The notes: generated from the sequence alone by a model not told the origin. A stretch of DNA of 64,000 bases from Aliivibrio sp. S4MY1 (GCF_028765545.1 NZ_JARACP010000001.1:124001-188000); one strand, 5' to 3'; numbered from the stretch's first letter, positions 26,301 to 35,251 are shown. Program-made: numbers and translations.

Positions 26301-27413
26301 TTATGAGCGTGGAGCTCTGTCCTTGATAGCTTGCTTAATTTGCTGACGCTGCTCCTGAGATAGAGATTTAGCTTTATCTTTGACTGAATCAATTTGGTCT
26401 TGAGTGATTGTTTTTGCTCCCTCAACATCTATTTGACCTAATGTATTCTTACGACCTTGAACAATCGTTACGCCATGCTCTGTTTTTACTAAAGAATAAG
26501 TTAGCCCGTAGTTAAACTCTTTAGTTGCTGTTACACCTACAACATTACCATCTGGGTTTGTAATCACTGTACCCATCATTGTGTCTTGAACTCTGTAACC
26601 TGAATCTCCAACAACCATGTCATTACCAATAATTATATGGCCACGTTTATTTACTGTGATCTCGATAGAATCGCCAATGTTTCCATGATCAATGATACCG
26701 TCACGGATTGGGTTTTCAGGTGTTGGTTGAAGCCCCCAACCACCATCAACATTTGTTTTGGAAATATTTAATCCAGTCGATTTATTCCAAGAATAGGTAT
26801 TACCATCATGTCCTTGAATAACAACAACGGATGGATTTCCGTGAGCATCTTTTTCGTGATAAGCCAAAGATCCAATAGACTCTCCTTGAGTATTACGAAC
26901 ATCACCATTGACTACATAAGCTACCGTTTGATTATTTACGGTTAACATTGTTTGGCCATTAATTTCAACTAATTCAATATATTTTGCTTCATCACCACCC
27001 CATACTGGGATTTCAATTGGATTTTCTTGTTGTGGTGGGTTATTGATAACTAAACCACCAGATTTGGTCCATGTGATGTCTGCGCCATTTGCTGTTTTAC
27101 CAACAAAAGCAATTGGTTGGCCATTTTCATCTTTTTGAACGATGTCTACCGTACCAACAATGTCGCCATTTGAGTTGTAAACTGTGCTGTCTTTAACATA
27201 GCCAACACTTTGGCCTTCAACAATGATGTTTGTTTGACCTTGTACTTCAACAAAAGTCACTTCTTTTGCCCCTTCGTCACCCCATAATGGTAATTCGATA
27301 GGGTTCTCTAGGTCAATTTGAGGTGAAGTATCATTACTACCTGATGAGCCAGAAGAAGAACAGCCAGCTAGGAATGATGCGGCAACTAAAGATGCAATTA
27401 ATTTAAGTTTCAT
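26301..27413 (-). CDS. lipoprotein with internal repeats
   Basis: A 370-residue lipoprotein with lipobox LAGC (Cys18) and a Ser/Gly-rich linker. Two clear repeats of about 95 residues start with NPIELPLWGDEGAKE and NPIEIPVWGGDEAKY; each runs through VEVQGQT/VEINGQT to TWTKSGGL/SWNKSTGL. A weaker third copy (NKRGHIIIGNDMVVGD...) follows a linker GGWGLQPTPENPI. The last 40 residues are a charged helix (QDQIDSVKDKAKSLSQEQRQ). Surface or periplasmic location is likely; no enzyme motif is visible. Upstream lies a LysR regulator gene on the same strand. Confidence 0.65.
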   Translation of the reverse strand: MKLKLIASLVAASFLAGCSSSGSSGSNDTSPQIDLENPIELPLWGDEGAKEVTFVEVQGQTNIIVEGQSVGYVKDSTVYNSNGDIVGTVDIVQKDENGQPIAFVGKTANGADITWTKSGGLVINNPPQQENPIEIPVWGGDEAKYIELVEINGQTMLTVNNQTVAYVVNGDVRNTQGESIGSLAYHEKDAHGNPSVVVIQGHDGNTYSWNKSTGLNISKTNVDGGWGLQPTPENPIRDGIIDHGNIGDSIEITVNKRGHIIIGNDMVVGDSGYRVQDTMMGTVITNPDGNVVGVTATKEFNYGLTYSLVKTEHGVTIVQGRKNTLGQIDVEGAKTITQDQIDSVKDKAKSLSQEQRQQIKQAIKDRAPRS

Positions 27414-27521
27414 ATTGGTTTCTCTCTTAATGTAATGGTTGGCGATATCGCCATAATTTTTGAAAGCGTCTTTGCTTGTTTGTGGCGTTCCTAGCCGATG
27501 AGAGAAGTATATGAAATGCTC

Positions 27522-27558
27522 AAAAAAACCTCTAATCCCTTAAAAGAATAGAGGCTTT
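27522..27558 (-). terminator. terminator behind LysR-1
   Basis: AACCTCTA and TAGAGG-type arms (27527-27534 and 27549-27554); on the minus strand the hairpin runs into seven T. Confidence 0.65.
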
Positions 27559-27599
27559 AACCTTGAGTTATTAATGACTCAAGTGAATAGGGCTAATAA

Positions 27600-28523
27600 C
27601 TAGGAGTTATCAATGAGTAATGATTGAAGAATGTTTTTTAACCATAGCATGGTTGGGTTATTACGATTTTTATGGTGATAATAAGCACAGACTTTAGGGT
27701 TAATGTCTTGATTATCAAAAAGAATTTTAAGGCTTCGTAATTGGTGGTTATGTTCTATTTCTAAAAATTTAGATGCAGGGAATAGCATGTCTGAGTTATT
27801 AACGACATCAATAACGGCTGATGGTAATTCTGATCTAAAGCCAATATTTACCTCTAGTCCCTTAATTTTAAGGATTTTTTCAGCTAAGGATTGATGAGAA
27901 TTCCAATCAACGGCAATGACTGTTGCTAATTCAAAATGAAAACCATCTTTTACTTCAATCCCGTTACCTTTATAGGGATGGTCTTTTCGTACATAGCCAG
28001 TAAATTGGTCTTGAGCTATAGGCTTTTGGATTAATTCTTTAGGGGCATGACTAATTTCATAATTAGCCCCTAATTGAACTTCGTTATTGATAATGTCTGT
28101 CATTGTTGACTTAGACCAGTTTAATAATTGTACTTGAACATTTGGCGCTTCAGCTCTGATCGCTTGAAATAAGCTATTTGCAATTGCACTTAAAAGAAAA
28201 GGAGATAAAGCGATTTTAATTACGCCATCGAGCTCTTGTGGATTAAACTCATTACTTTCATTTAGTGTGGAAGAAAGATCATCTAGTATTGGTGATATGC
28301 TTTCTGCTAATTGATTAGCATACTCAGTTGCTCGAAGGCCATGATGGGTTTTTACAAATAGTTCATCACCAAAGTGATCACGTAAACGTTGCAGAGCTTT
28401 ACTGATTGCAGGTTGAGAGACAAATAAGCGTTCAGAGGCCTTACGCATATTTCGTTCTTGATGCAGAATAATAAAAGTCCTTAAAAGATTAAGGTCTAAA
28501 TTAGAAAACAAGTCTTTAGCCAT
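27600..28523 (-). CDS. LysR-family regulator 1
   Basis: A 307-residue transcription factor. The N-terminal winged helix reads LDLNLLRTFIILHQERNMRKASERLFVSQPAISKALQRLRDHF; the C-terminal effector domain is complete. It is a close paralogue of the regulator at 29826: both start MAKDLF, share NMRKASERLFVSQPAIS, and share the segment IGFRSELP.A.IDVV. It lies between the lipoprotein gene (downstream) and the autotransporter gene (upstream), all on the minus strand, so it may regulate either. Effector unknown. Confidence 0.88.
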   Translation of the reverse strand: MAKDLFSNLDLNLLRTFIILHQERNMRKASERLFVSQPAISKALQRLRDHFGDELFVKTHHGLRATEYANQLAESISPILDDLSSTLNESNEFNPQELDGVIKIALSPFLLSAIANSLFQAIRAEAPNVQVQLLNWSKSTMTDIINNEVQLGANYEISHAPKELIQKPIAQDQFTGYVRKDHPYKGNGIEVKDGFHFELATVIAVDWNSHQSLAEKILKIKGLEVNIGFRSELPSAVIDVVNNSDMLFPASKFLEIEHNHQLRSLKILFDNQDINPKVCAYYHHKNRNNPTMLWLKNILQSLLIDNS

Positions 28524-28578
28524 GATATCACTCCTTTGAATACTATTTCATTGGAGCAGAGAATTGCATTATGGTAAA

Positions 28579-28609
28579 GAAAAAAAGCCTCTGGATGAGA
28601 GACAGAGGC
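28579..28609 (-). terminator. terminator behind the YadA-like gene
   Basis: GCCTCT (28587-28592) pairs with AGAGGC (28604-28609); on the minus strand it is followed by seven T. A second hairpin (GCCCTACCAA 28690-28699 with TTGGTGGGGC 28703-28712) lies closer to the gene but lacks a T run. Confidence 0.75.
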
Positions 28610-28721
28610 AAGGGCTATCATAAGATAACACGTCAAAGACAGAATATTGTGTAGTTAAAAATAAGGTCAAATTATAGATAGAATAAAGTGCCCTACCAAT
28701 CCTTGGTGGGGCGAGAGTTAT

Positions 28722-29648
28722 TTATTTAAAGCTGTATTGAACACCAACGCCGCCAGCAACATCCGATGATGAGTAGCTACCTGATGATTCATAATGGAAA
28801 GTACCAGAAACACTTAATTGCTCATTGATACCGTAAGCACCACCTAACGCTAATGCCTCTTTAGAACCTGAGAAACCGACACCAGCACCGATTGCAAACT
28901 CACCACTAGTTACAAATGGACGCGCATTGGCAACAGCGTGTAAGCCTGCTCGTACACCATCAATCTTTTCATCTTGTTCATTAAAACGACGATTGTTTTC
29001 TTCTGCCATTGCTTTAAATTCATTTTCTAATGAAGTAATACGCTCACCATCAGTGACATGCGGGATCCCCCATTCTGGCGTATCACCAAAATCAGGTGTT
29101 GGTCGTTGAGGCGTATTGTCATCAATAGGTGGCTGAGTTGGTTCTTGTGGTTGTGGACGTTCAGGTGAATTATCCTCAACTGGTGGTTGAGTTGGCGGCA
29201 TTGGTTTACCGTAATCAGGAGATGCATCATCTGGCTGAGGACGGTCAACAGGTTTGTCTGGGTTAATTCCCCAATCAGGTGAATGGTCTGGTGTTGGTCG
29301 CTCTGGAGTATTATCTACAGGAGGCTGAGTTGGTGGCATTGGTTTACCATAATCAGGAGATGCGTCATCTGGCTGAGGACGGTCAACTGGTTTGTCAGGA
29401 TTAATTCCCCAATGAGGTGTATCTCCAAAATCAGGAGTTGGACGTTCAGGTGAGTTATCCGCAACTGGTGGTTGAGTTGGACCTAATCCCCAGTCGGGCG
29501 TGTTCCCGAAATCAGGTTGTGGTCGTTCTGATACAGATGGTACAGAGTTGTCAATTCCTGGAAGTTCTGCTGAGTTCTGAATGGTTTCAGCCATAACAGA
29601 AGAAGAAAAGATGGCTGTTAGGGATAATGCTAAGATAGATTTTTTCAT
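28722..29648 (-). CDS. proline-rich YadA-like trimeric autotransporter
   Basis: A 308-residue protein from ATG 29648 (MKKSILALSLTAIF), with signal peptide to about SVMA-E. Residues about 30-205 are a Pro/Asp-rich passenger built from repeats such as DRPQPDDASPDYGKPMPPTQ, PERPTPDFGDTP and WGINPDKPV; one 46-residue unit occurs twice, copied at DNA level (138-bp period). A short coiled coil follows (ITSLENEFKAMAEENNRRFNE), and the last 75 residues (GVRAGLHAVANARPFV...GGVGVQYSFK) look like a YadA membrane anchor. The passenger is far shorter than usual and has no head domain that I recognise. Probably surface-exposed. Upstream is LysR-2 on the same strand. Confidence 0.75.
   Translation of the reverse strand: MKKSILALSLTAIFSSSVMAETIQNSAELPGIDNSVPSVSERPQPDFGNTPDWGLGPTQPPVADNSPERPTPDFGDTPHWGINPDKPVDRPQPDDASPDYGKPMPPTQPPVDNTPERPTPDHSPDWGINPDKPVDRPQPDDASPDYGKPMPPTQPPVEDNSPERPQPQEPTQPPIDDNTPQRPTPDFGDTPEWGIPHVTDGERITSLENEFKAMAEENNRRFNEQDEKIDGVRAGLHAVANARPFVTSGEFAIGAGVGFSGSKEALALGGAYGINEQLSVSGTFHYESSGSYSSSDVAGGVGVQYSFK
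29190..29415 (-). repeat. 138-bp direct repeats within the autotransporter gene
   Basis: The stretch beginning GTTGGCGGCATTGGTTTACC at 29191 recurs at 29329 (GTTGGTGGCATTGGTTTACC) and the similarity continues for over 80 bp with few changes. Such repeats can vary in number by recombination or slippage. Confidence 0.75.
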
Positions 29649-29825
29649 TTTATAACTCTCAATATTAATCATAAGTTAGATCAGTAATGAGCATCCTTGC
29701 TTACCGATAAATCTGTTTCCGTTTGATGGAATGAATAATATTGAGATAGGCGATTACTTTCTAATCACCTGTAATTATATTAGTTATAAGTATTGCTTAT
29801 TTATTCGATTTATTTTCAGTCTTGA

Positions 29826-30764
29826 TTATAAATTTTCTTTAATGTTTGCTTCTGATAATAAATCTGTAATCAATTGATTTATCCAATGGTGTAGGGCATT
29901 TTTTTTATGCCTTTGATGGTAGTAACTATAAATAGGATAGTTTAATGGAATATCATCAAAACAGAGGTCAATACGTCTTAAGCCTGAATATTGATGTATA
30001 GGAAAAAGTGAGGTAGAAGGGAAGTACATATCCGTATGCTGAACCACATCTATTAATGCCATTGGAAGTTCTGAGCGAAATCCTATTTTGTGTTCAATAT
30101 CCATATTGGTTAGAACTTCACTCGCTAAGCTTTTATTATCGTTCCAGCCCGGGATGATTAATGATGCAAGTTCATAGCCTTCAAAGTCATAAGGTGTAGC
30201 TATAGTTTTCTTTATTGGGTGATCATTCCTAATGATTACGCAACCTGTTATTGTCATTAGTTTTTTTGAAAGTAATTCTTTTGGAACCTTGTCATATTCG
30301 TAATTGATTGCCATATCTAGCTTACCTTTGGCAAGATCATCAAAGGTTGACTCTGACCAATTGACAAGTTGTAGATCGACATTGGGAGCCTTTTCTTTTA
30401 TTTCATGAAATAACGCGCCAGATAAGCAGGTTAACACTTGAGGCGCTAGAGCTATTTTTAGCATTTTATTTAAATTTGCGGGCTGAAATTCTTGAGAGGC
30501 ATTTAATACTGAAGATAAGCCATCTAAATAAGGCTGGATATTTTCAGCTAACTCTTCAGCAAAAGGGGTTGGTTTAAGACCATGACGAACCTTAATGAAT
30601 AGCTCATCATTAAAATGGTTACGCAGTTTTTGTAGCGCTTGGCTGATTGCCGGTTGTGAGACAAATAAGCGTTCAGAAGCTTTGCGCATATTTAACTCTT
30701 GAGAAAGAATTAAAAAGGTTCTCAATAAATTTAAATCTAATGTAGTGAACAGATCTTTTGCCAT
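29826..30764 (-). CDS. LysR-family regulator 2
   Basis: A 312-residue LysR regulator, paralogue of the protein at 27600, with HTH LDLNLLRTFLILSQELNMRKASERLFVSQPAISQALQKLRNHF and a full effector-binding domain. It is divergent from the AcfA-like barrel gene (131-bp shared promoter region) and lies upstream of the YadA-like gene on the same strand. By the usual LysR logic the divergent neighbour is the first candidate target. Effector unknown. Confidence 0.88.
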   Translation of the reverse strand: MAKDLFTTLDLNLLRTFLILSQELNMRKASERLFVSQPAISQALQKLRNHFNDELFIKVRHGLKPTPFAEELAENIQPYLDGLSSVLNASQEFQPANLNKMLKIALAPQVLTCLSGALFHEIKEKAPNVDLQLVNWSESTFDDLAKGKLDMAINYEYDKVPKELLSKKLMTITGCVIIRNDHPIKKTIATPYDFEGYELASLIIPGWNDNKSLASEVLTNMDIEHKIGFRSELPMALIDVVQHTDMYFPSTSLFPIHQYSGLRRIDLCFDDIPLNYPIYSYYHQRHKKNALHHWINQLITDLLSEANIKENL

Positions 30765-30896
30765 AGTGAATTATTTCCTTATAAATTTAAAATTATTTAA
30801 TCACTCTTCACGCTTCCTTCACGATCTATCCTCTATAGTACCTACATAACGAATTAAGACCAAGCTTAACCCCATAACTATAGGATTGAATTTATA

Positions 30897-31538
30897 ATGA
30901 AAAAGTATGTATTTTTACTAATGACTGCAACTTCAACAGCAACGGTTGCTGCTCCATACGTTGGTTTAGAATATGGCGTAACAAATATGAGTCATGATTA
31001 CTCAACAACTTTTTCACAAGATAAAGTGACACTCACTCCTGATGATTCAAGTTCAGCCTTTGGTGGTTTTGTTGGCTATCGTTTTAATGATTTTGGTCTA
31101 GAATTAGGTTATAAGAAATTTGAGAGTGATGGCTCTCGTAGCCAAATGTTAGTATCAGATAAAGCTGGCTATACAAAAGAACGTGAATGGGATGCCGATT
31201 TAGATGCAACTCAATTTACTTTTAAACCAGTGTATTTCTACCATATTAATGAAAAGCTACAGTTAAAAACGGGCTTAGGTTTAACGATTACAAAATACAA
31301 CTTTGATTCATCCGCTTACACTGAATATGAAAATGATCTTACAGATCATGAATATGTTGAAAAAGGTAGTTATACTCCTGGGGCATCAAAATCAGAAACA
31401 GCACTAGGCGGTATCGCAAGCGTAGGTATTGAATACATGGTGATCCCAAACCTAGCTTTAGGTGCTTCAGCAAGTTATCAAGCGGATAGCGTAGCTAATT
31501 CAACCTCGTTCATGTTGAGTTCAGCTTACTACTTTTAA
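30897..31538 (+). CDS. outer-membrane beta-barrel protein, AcfA-like
   Basis: A 213-residue protein with a signal peptide (cleavage near TVA-APY, residue 19) and the layout of an eight-stranded OmpA-type barrel: YVGLEYGVTNMSHDY, FGGFVGYRFNDFGLELGYKKF, FKPVYFYHINEKLQLKTGLGL, and a C-terminal strand MLSSAYYF. The size and motifs recall accessory colonisation factor AcfA of Vibrio cholerae, but that is from memory and could be a general barrel similarity. Divergent from LysR-2; followed by a BOF-family gene 58 bp downstream. Confidence 0.65.
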   Translation: MKKYVFLLMTATSTATVAAPYVGLEYGVTNMSHDYSTTFSQDKVTLTPDDSSSAFGGFVGYRFNDFGLELGYKKFESDGSRSQMLVSDKAGYTKEREWDADLDATQFTFKPVYFYHINEKLQLKTGLGLTITKYNFDSSAYTEYENDLTDHEYVEKGSYTPGASKSETALGGIASVGIEYMVIPNLALGASASYQADSVANSTSFMLSSAYYF

Positions 31539-31596
31539 TATAGCGTTACTTAGTATTGTTACTTAGTATTTAATTATAAATTTCGGACACAATAAA

Positions 31597-31959
31597 ATGA
31601 AAAAAATTATCTTAGCAAGCGCATTAGTATTAGCATCTTCAACAGCATTTGCTGCACAAAACGCCCCTGTTACTGGTGGATTCAATGGTCCTAGCTCTGT
31701 TTCTGTAAGTACTGTTCGTTCAGCGTTAGATTCAGCTGATGATGCAGCGGTAGTATTGACTGGTTACATTACGTCATCACTGGGTAATGAAGAATACCAA
31801 TTTAAAGATGCTACTGGTGAAATTAGAATTGAGATTGATAATAAAGACTGGAACGGTATCGAAGCAACACCAGAAACGAAATTAGTTATTCATGGTGAAG
31901 TAGATAAAGAGTGGACAGAGACGATGATCGACGTTAACTCTGTTCAATTAGCAAAATAA
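31597..31959 (+). CDS. YgiW/BOF-family periplasmic OB-fold protein
   Basis: A 120-residue protein with signal peptide (cleavage at AFA-AQN, residue 19). The mature region NAPVTGGFNGPS...VRSALDSADDAAVVLTGYI...YQFKDATGEIRIEIDNKDWNG...VIHGEVDKEW matches the bacterial OB-fold (BOF, DUF388) family, which includes E. coli YgiW and is linked to stress resistance. Ligand unknown. It may be co-transcribed with the barrel gene at 30897. A bidirectional terminator follows. Confidence 0.88.
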   Translation: MKKIILASALVLASSTAFAAQNAPVTGGFNGPSSVSVSTVRSALDSADDAAVVLTGYITSSLGNEEYQFKDATGEIRIEIDNKDWNGIEATPETKLVIHGEVDKEWTETMIDVNSVQLAK

Positions 31960-31994
31960 TACTAACCCCAGTAATAAATCGTTATTTTATAGTG

Positions 31995-32026
31995 AAAATG
32001 CCAGAGTGATTAACTCTGGCATTTTT
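31995..32026. terminator. bidirectional terminator
   Basis: AATGCCAGAG and CTCTGGCATT arms across 7 bases, flanked by A and T runs, between the BOF gene and cutC. Confidence 0.85.
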
Positions 32027-32045
32027 GTCATTAGAGTAAAGCGTA

Positions 32046-32789
32046 TTAACTAATTTGTTGTCTTACAGCATCAATTTTTTTAGAGTCCGTCACAGGGACA
32101 ATAAAATCATCTAAATCCCCTGCGCCCATTTTTACACTATCCAATACTAATTTCATTTTACTTGGACGAGTTGATTTACCAGATAAATGAATTTCAGTTA
32201 CACCGGTCTTTTCTATAATTTCTTTTGCATTAGCAGCGGTGACACCTGCGCCTGCTAATATTTCAAATCGCCCATTTGCTAATTTAACCATTTCAGTCAA
32301 AACGTTAATACCATCGTAGGCATTAGCCGCAAGACCTGAGGTCAGAATACGTTCACAGCCAAGCTCTGCAATGTTTTCAATCGCTTTTTTATAATTAGAA
32401 CATTGATCAACAGCGCGATGGAAGGTCACACCTAAATCATTGTCATTAGCTATTTTCATTAGCCGTGCAGATAATGGCATATCAATATCGCCATTGGCTT
32501 TTAATACCCCAAAGACAACCCCCTGTAAGCCAGCTAATTTTGCAGCATGAATATCTTCTATCATTGCAGAGATATCATCGTTGTCATATAGGAAGTCGCC
32601 TTGTCGAGGGCGGATCATGGCATAAACCGGAATAGGAGAGATCGCAGCTGCTTTTTTCATGAAACCAAAACTTGGAGTAAGCCCACCTAATGCAAGAGAT
32701 GAACATAATTCAATACGATCAGCGCCGCCATTAATAGCATTATGCAGTGATTCTAAGTTATCGATACAGACTTCAATTTTAATAGACAT
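32046..32789 (-). CDS. cutC: CutC family protein
   Basis: A 247-residue TIM-barrel protein. [40 protein letters not shown] is the diagnostic N-terminus, followed by [37 protein letters not shown] and ILTSG. Named for copper homeostasis in E. coli, though a direct copper role has been questioned; structural relatives suggest an enzyme. Single gene, convergent with the BOF gene. Length normal. Confidence 0.93.
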   Translation of the reverse strand: MSIKIEVCIDNLESLHNAINGGADRIELCSSLALGGLTPSFGFMKKAAAISPIPVYAMIRPRQGDFLYDNDDISAMIEDIHAAKLAGLQGVVFGVLKANGDIDMPLSARLMKIANDNDLGVTFHRAVDQCSNYKKAIENIAELGCERILTSGLAANAYDGINVLTEMVKLANGRFEILAGAGVTAANAKEIIEKTGVTEIHLSGKSTRPSKMKLVLDSVKMGAGDLDDFIVPVTDSKKIDAVRQQIS

Positions 32790-32884
32790 GATGTGTAGAA
32801 AGAATAATTGGGAATAGAGTAGTTTAAGGGATATTCAGCCTTAGATGTGTGAAGAGATCGTCAGAATTGAGTTCTAAGAAGAAA

Positions 32885-32918
32885 GAAAAAAGCCCCGAAG
32901 ATAACTTCAGGGCTTTTA
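32885..32918 (-). terminator. terminator behind the peroxiredoxin gene
   Basis: AAAAGCCCCGAAG (32888-32900) pairs with CTTCAGGGCTTTT (32905-32917), with T run on the minus strand. Confidence 0.8.
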
Positions 32919-33038
32919 GTATTAGGCAAACTTTCTGATTTTAGGCTACTGCGTTTATACGCTTTTAATATTCTAGCCACATGCACCGTTGAGCTTAGGT
33001 GCAGTCGAGTATTTGATGTAAATACTCTAGGTTAGCAA

Positions 33039-33647
33039 TTACTTGCTTAGGTCGTCAGCGTGTTCAGATAGGAATGCTGCAACGCCTTTTGGAGATGCGT
33101 CCATACCTGCTTTACCTTCTTCCCATTGTGCTGGACAAACTTCACCGTTCTTCTCGTGGAAGTTTAGTGCGTCAACCATACGTAGCATTTCGTCGATGTT
33201 ACGACCTAGTGGAAGATCGTTAACTACTTGGTGACGAACAAGACCGTCAGCATCGATTAGGAAAGAACCACGGAAAGCAACGCCAGCTTCTGGGTGCTCA
33301 ACATCGTATGCTTTACAGATTTCGTGCTTAACGTCAGCAACTAGTGGGTACTTAACTTGACCAATACCGCCATCTTCGATAGCAGTGTTACGCCATGCGT
33401 TGTGAGAGAATTGAGAATCGATAGAGATACCGATTACTTCTGCGCCTTTAGCTTGGAAGTCAGCTAGACGGTTGTCAAAAGCGATTAGCTCTGAAGGACA
33501 AACGAAAGTGAAGTCTAGAGGGTAGAAAAATACTACCGCTTTCTTACCTTTAGTGAATTCTTTGAAGTTGAAGTTATCAACGATTTCGCCATTACCTAGA
33601 ACAGCTGCAGCAGTAAAGTCTGGTGCTTGACGACCTACTAGTACCAT
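33039..33647 (-). CDS. prx2: 2-Cys peroxiredoxin, AhpC/Prx2 type
   Basis: A 202-residue peroxidase from ATG 33647, preceded by AGGAG 8 bp upstream; the longer reading from 33704 has no such site. It reduces hydrogen peroxide and organic peroxides. Peroxidatic Cys50 sits in FYPLDFTFVCPSE and the resolving Cys171 in GEVCPAQW. GGIG is present, but a C-terminal YF motif of over-oxidation-sensitive enzymes is not seen. It is divergent from an OxyR2-like regulator, the arrangement of Vibrio vulnificus prx2-oxyR2. Confidence 0.92.
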   Translation of the reverse strand: MVLVGRQAPDFTAAAVLGNGEIVDNFNFKEFTKGKKAVVFFYPLDFTFVCPSELIAFDNRLADFQAKGAEVIGISIDSQFSHNAWRNTAIEDGGIGQVKYPLVADVKHEICKAYDVEHPEAGVAFRGSFLIDADGLVRHQVVNDLPLGRNIDEMLRMVDALNFHEKNGEVCPAQWEEGKAGMDASPKGVAAFLSEHADDLSK

Positions 33648-33777
33648 TTTTGAATCTCCTAAAAATTTGATTTCCCAAACTTCGTGTTTGGCATTGCGTT
33701 TCAACAGGACAAACTATAGTACAAAAGGTATGATTGAAAAAAGCGAATTAAATAGATTAATGTAATCGAGAAAAACG
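33648..33777. promoter_or_regulatory. divergent promoter region prx2/oxyR2
   Basis: A 130-bp region carrying the start signals of both genes. It is the expected binding region of the OxyR-type regulator; no exact operator was picked out by eye. Confidence 0.5.
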
Positions 33778-34677
33778 ATGAACAAATGGCCATCATTAAA
33801 ACAGTTACACTACTTTATTACTCTGCATGAGACTCGCCATTTTGGTGACGCAGCAGAAAAGTGTTTTGTCAGCCAATCAACATTAAGTAAAGGAATACAA
33901 AACCTTGAAGAATTAATTGGTTGCCCTTTATATGAACGAGATAAAAAGACACTCGTGTTTACCCCTATCGGTGAAAAAGTAGTAGAGCAAGGACGAGAAC
34001 TATTAGCTAAAGGCCAAGATTTAATTGAGCTAGGGTCACTTTGCCAAGGTGATGCGATGCAAGGGCAGCTTCGAGTCGGTTGTATCCCTACAATTGCGCC
34101 TTTTTTGTTGTGCGATCTAGTTCAAGAAGTGAATCAAACTTACCCACAACTGACTTTATTACTAAGAGAAGACACTACAACCAATTTATTAGCGGCGTTG
34201 AGACAAGGTCAATTGGATGTTCTTATTCTTGCTTTGCCTGTTGATATCGGTGGGATGGAGAGCCTAATTGTAGGGCATGATCCGTTTAAGATGGTCATCA
34301 GTAAAGATCAAGCACGTTCAATTTCCACTCCGATTCATTATGATGATCTCCCGGATGAATACGTCTTCTTATTAGAAAAAGAGCACTGTTTAACTGATCA
34401 TGCTGTCTCTGCATGTAAGCTGACGAAAAAAGAAAAAATCAATCCATTTACGGCAACCAGTCTGCATACTTTGGTTCAGATGGTTGCAAATGGATTAGGT
34501 ACTACCTTTATTCCTCAAATGGCGATTAAACATGGTTTATTAGATAATCAAAATCTTGTTGTGGTTGAGCCACCGGGTCAAGAAGCATCGCGAGCTATTG
34601 GCTTAGTTTGGCGCCCAAGCTCTTCTCGTTTACAGGCTTTTCATCAGCTAGCTGATATTGTTAAGCATATTTTATAG
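33778..34677 (+). CDS. oxyR2: peroxide-sensing LysR regulator, OxyR2-like
   Basis: A 299-residue LysR regulator. The HTH covers about residues 5-60 (DAAEKCFVSQSTLSKGIQNLEE). The sensing region keeps the CX8C pair, Cys204 and Cys213, in KEHCLTDHAVSACK, so thiol-disulphide switching is expected. Glu202, two residues before the first sensing Cys, is the position where OxyR2 of V. vulnificus has Glu (reported as E204) and ordinary OxyR has Gly (DGHC in E. coli); OxyR2 is the hypersensitive form that controls Prx2. Divergence from a 2-Cys peroxiredoxin gene fits. The residue correspondence is from memory. Confidence 0.85.
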   Translation: MNKWPSLKQLHYFITLHETRHFGDAAEKCFVSQSTLSKGIQNLEELIGCPLYERDKKTLVFTPIGEKVVEQGRELLAKGQDLIELGSLCQGDAMQGQLRVGCIPTIAPFLLCDLVQEVNQTYPQLTLLLREDTTTNLLAALRQGQLDVLILALPVDIGGMESLIVGHDPFKMVISKDQARSISTPIHYDDLPDEYVFLLEKEHCLTDHAVSACKLTKKEKINPFTATSLHTLVQMVANGLGTTFIPQMAIKHGLLDNQNLVVVEPPGQEASRAIGLVWRPSSSRLQAFHQLADIVKHIL

Positions 34678-35251
34678 TTTTATTTTTGTATTTAAGGCAC
34701 TTATTTATTGATTTAAATAGGTGCCTTTCTACTTTTGAATGATAGAGAAATTAGTGACCGGATTCTCACTTTTTTATATTCCTTATCAAACAGATCTGAC
34801 CAGTTTATTTCTTCTCTTCTTGTTGTATATCGCCACTTTCTTTTTACTCTTCTCTAAATAAGATCGAGTGTAATCAATTTTTTATGCTATCCCGCTGTTT
34901 TATTTGTGAAATTAAAATTGTGAATTTTACATGTTCAATTTTACAAGTTTAATTTGTGTAATTTTACTACGTAAATAGTAGATCATTACTTGCTGGTGAT
35001 GTTGTTAAATTGTAAAAATTAAACTTTGACAATTCTCTTTATAGAGCATTTACTCATAACTCAACTTTCTGATTTATGTCGACATCTTATTGAAATTTAA
35101 AGGCTGCATTAGCCTTTAGTAGGGGTTGTAATTCATTCGCTCTTTCGAGAATGTAATAGACGTAAACAGCAAGAACGATAAATAGGATGAAACATGAATA
35201 CTGATTCGTAGTGTTTTAGTTACAAATGTAATTTTGCCGGAGGCGCAGACC
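34678..35251. promoter_or_regulatory. 574-bp region between oxyR2 and aceB
   Basis: No gene seen. It holds the oxyR2 terminator (34694-34727), then an AT-rich stretch with four copies of an ATTTTAC-type element: 34921-34931, 34934-34945, 34957-34968 and an inverted copy TGTAAAAATT at 35011-35020. A promoter candidate TTGACA (35026-35031), 17 bases, TTTACT (35049-35054) follows, leaving a leader of about 190 bases before aceB. Confidence 0.5.
34694..34727 (+). terminator. terminator of oxyR2
   Basis: AAGGCACTTATTTA and TAAATAGGTGCCTT arms with one G-U pair, followed by TTCTACTTTT. Confidence 0.65.

Noticed and set aside
29190-29415. possible CRISPR-like array
   Set aside because: The repeats are long, few, directly adjoining and in frame inside a proline-rich protein gene; there are no unique spacers or cas genes.
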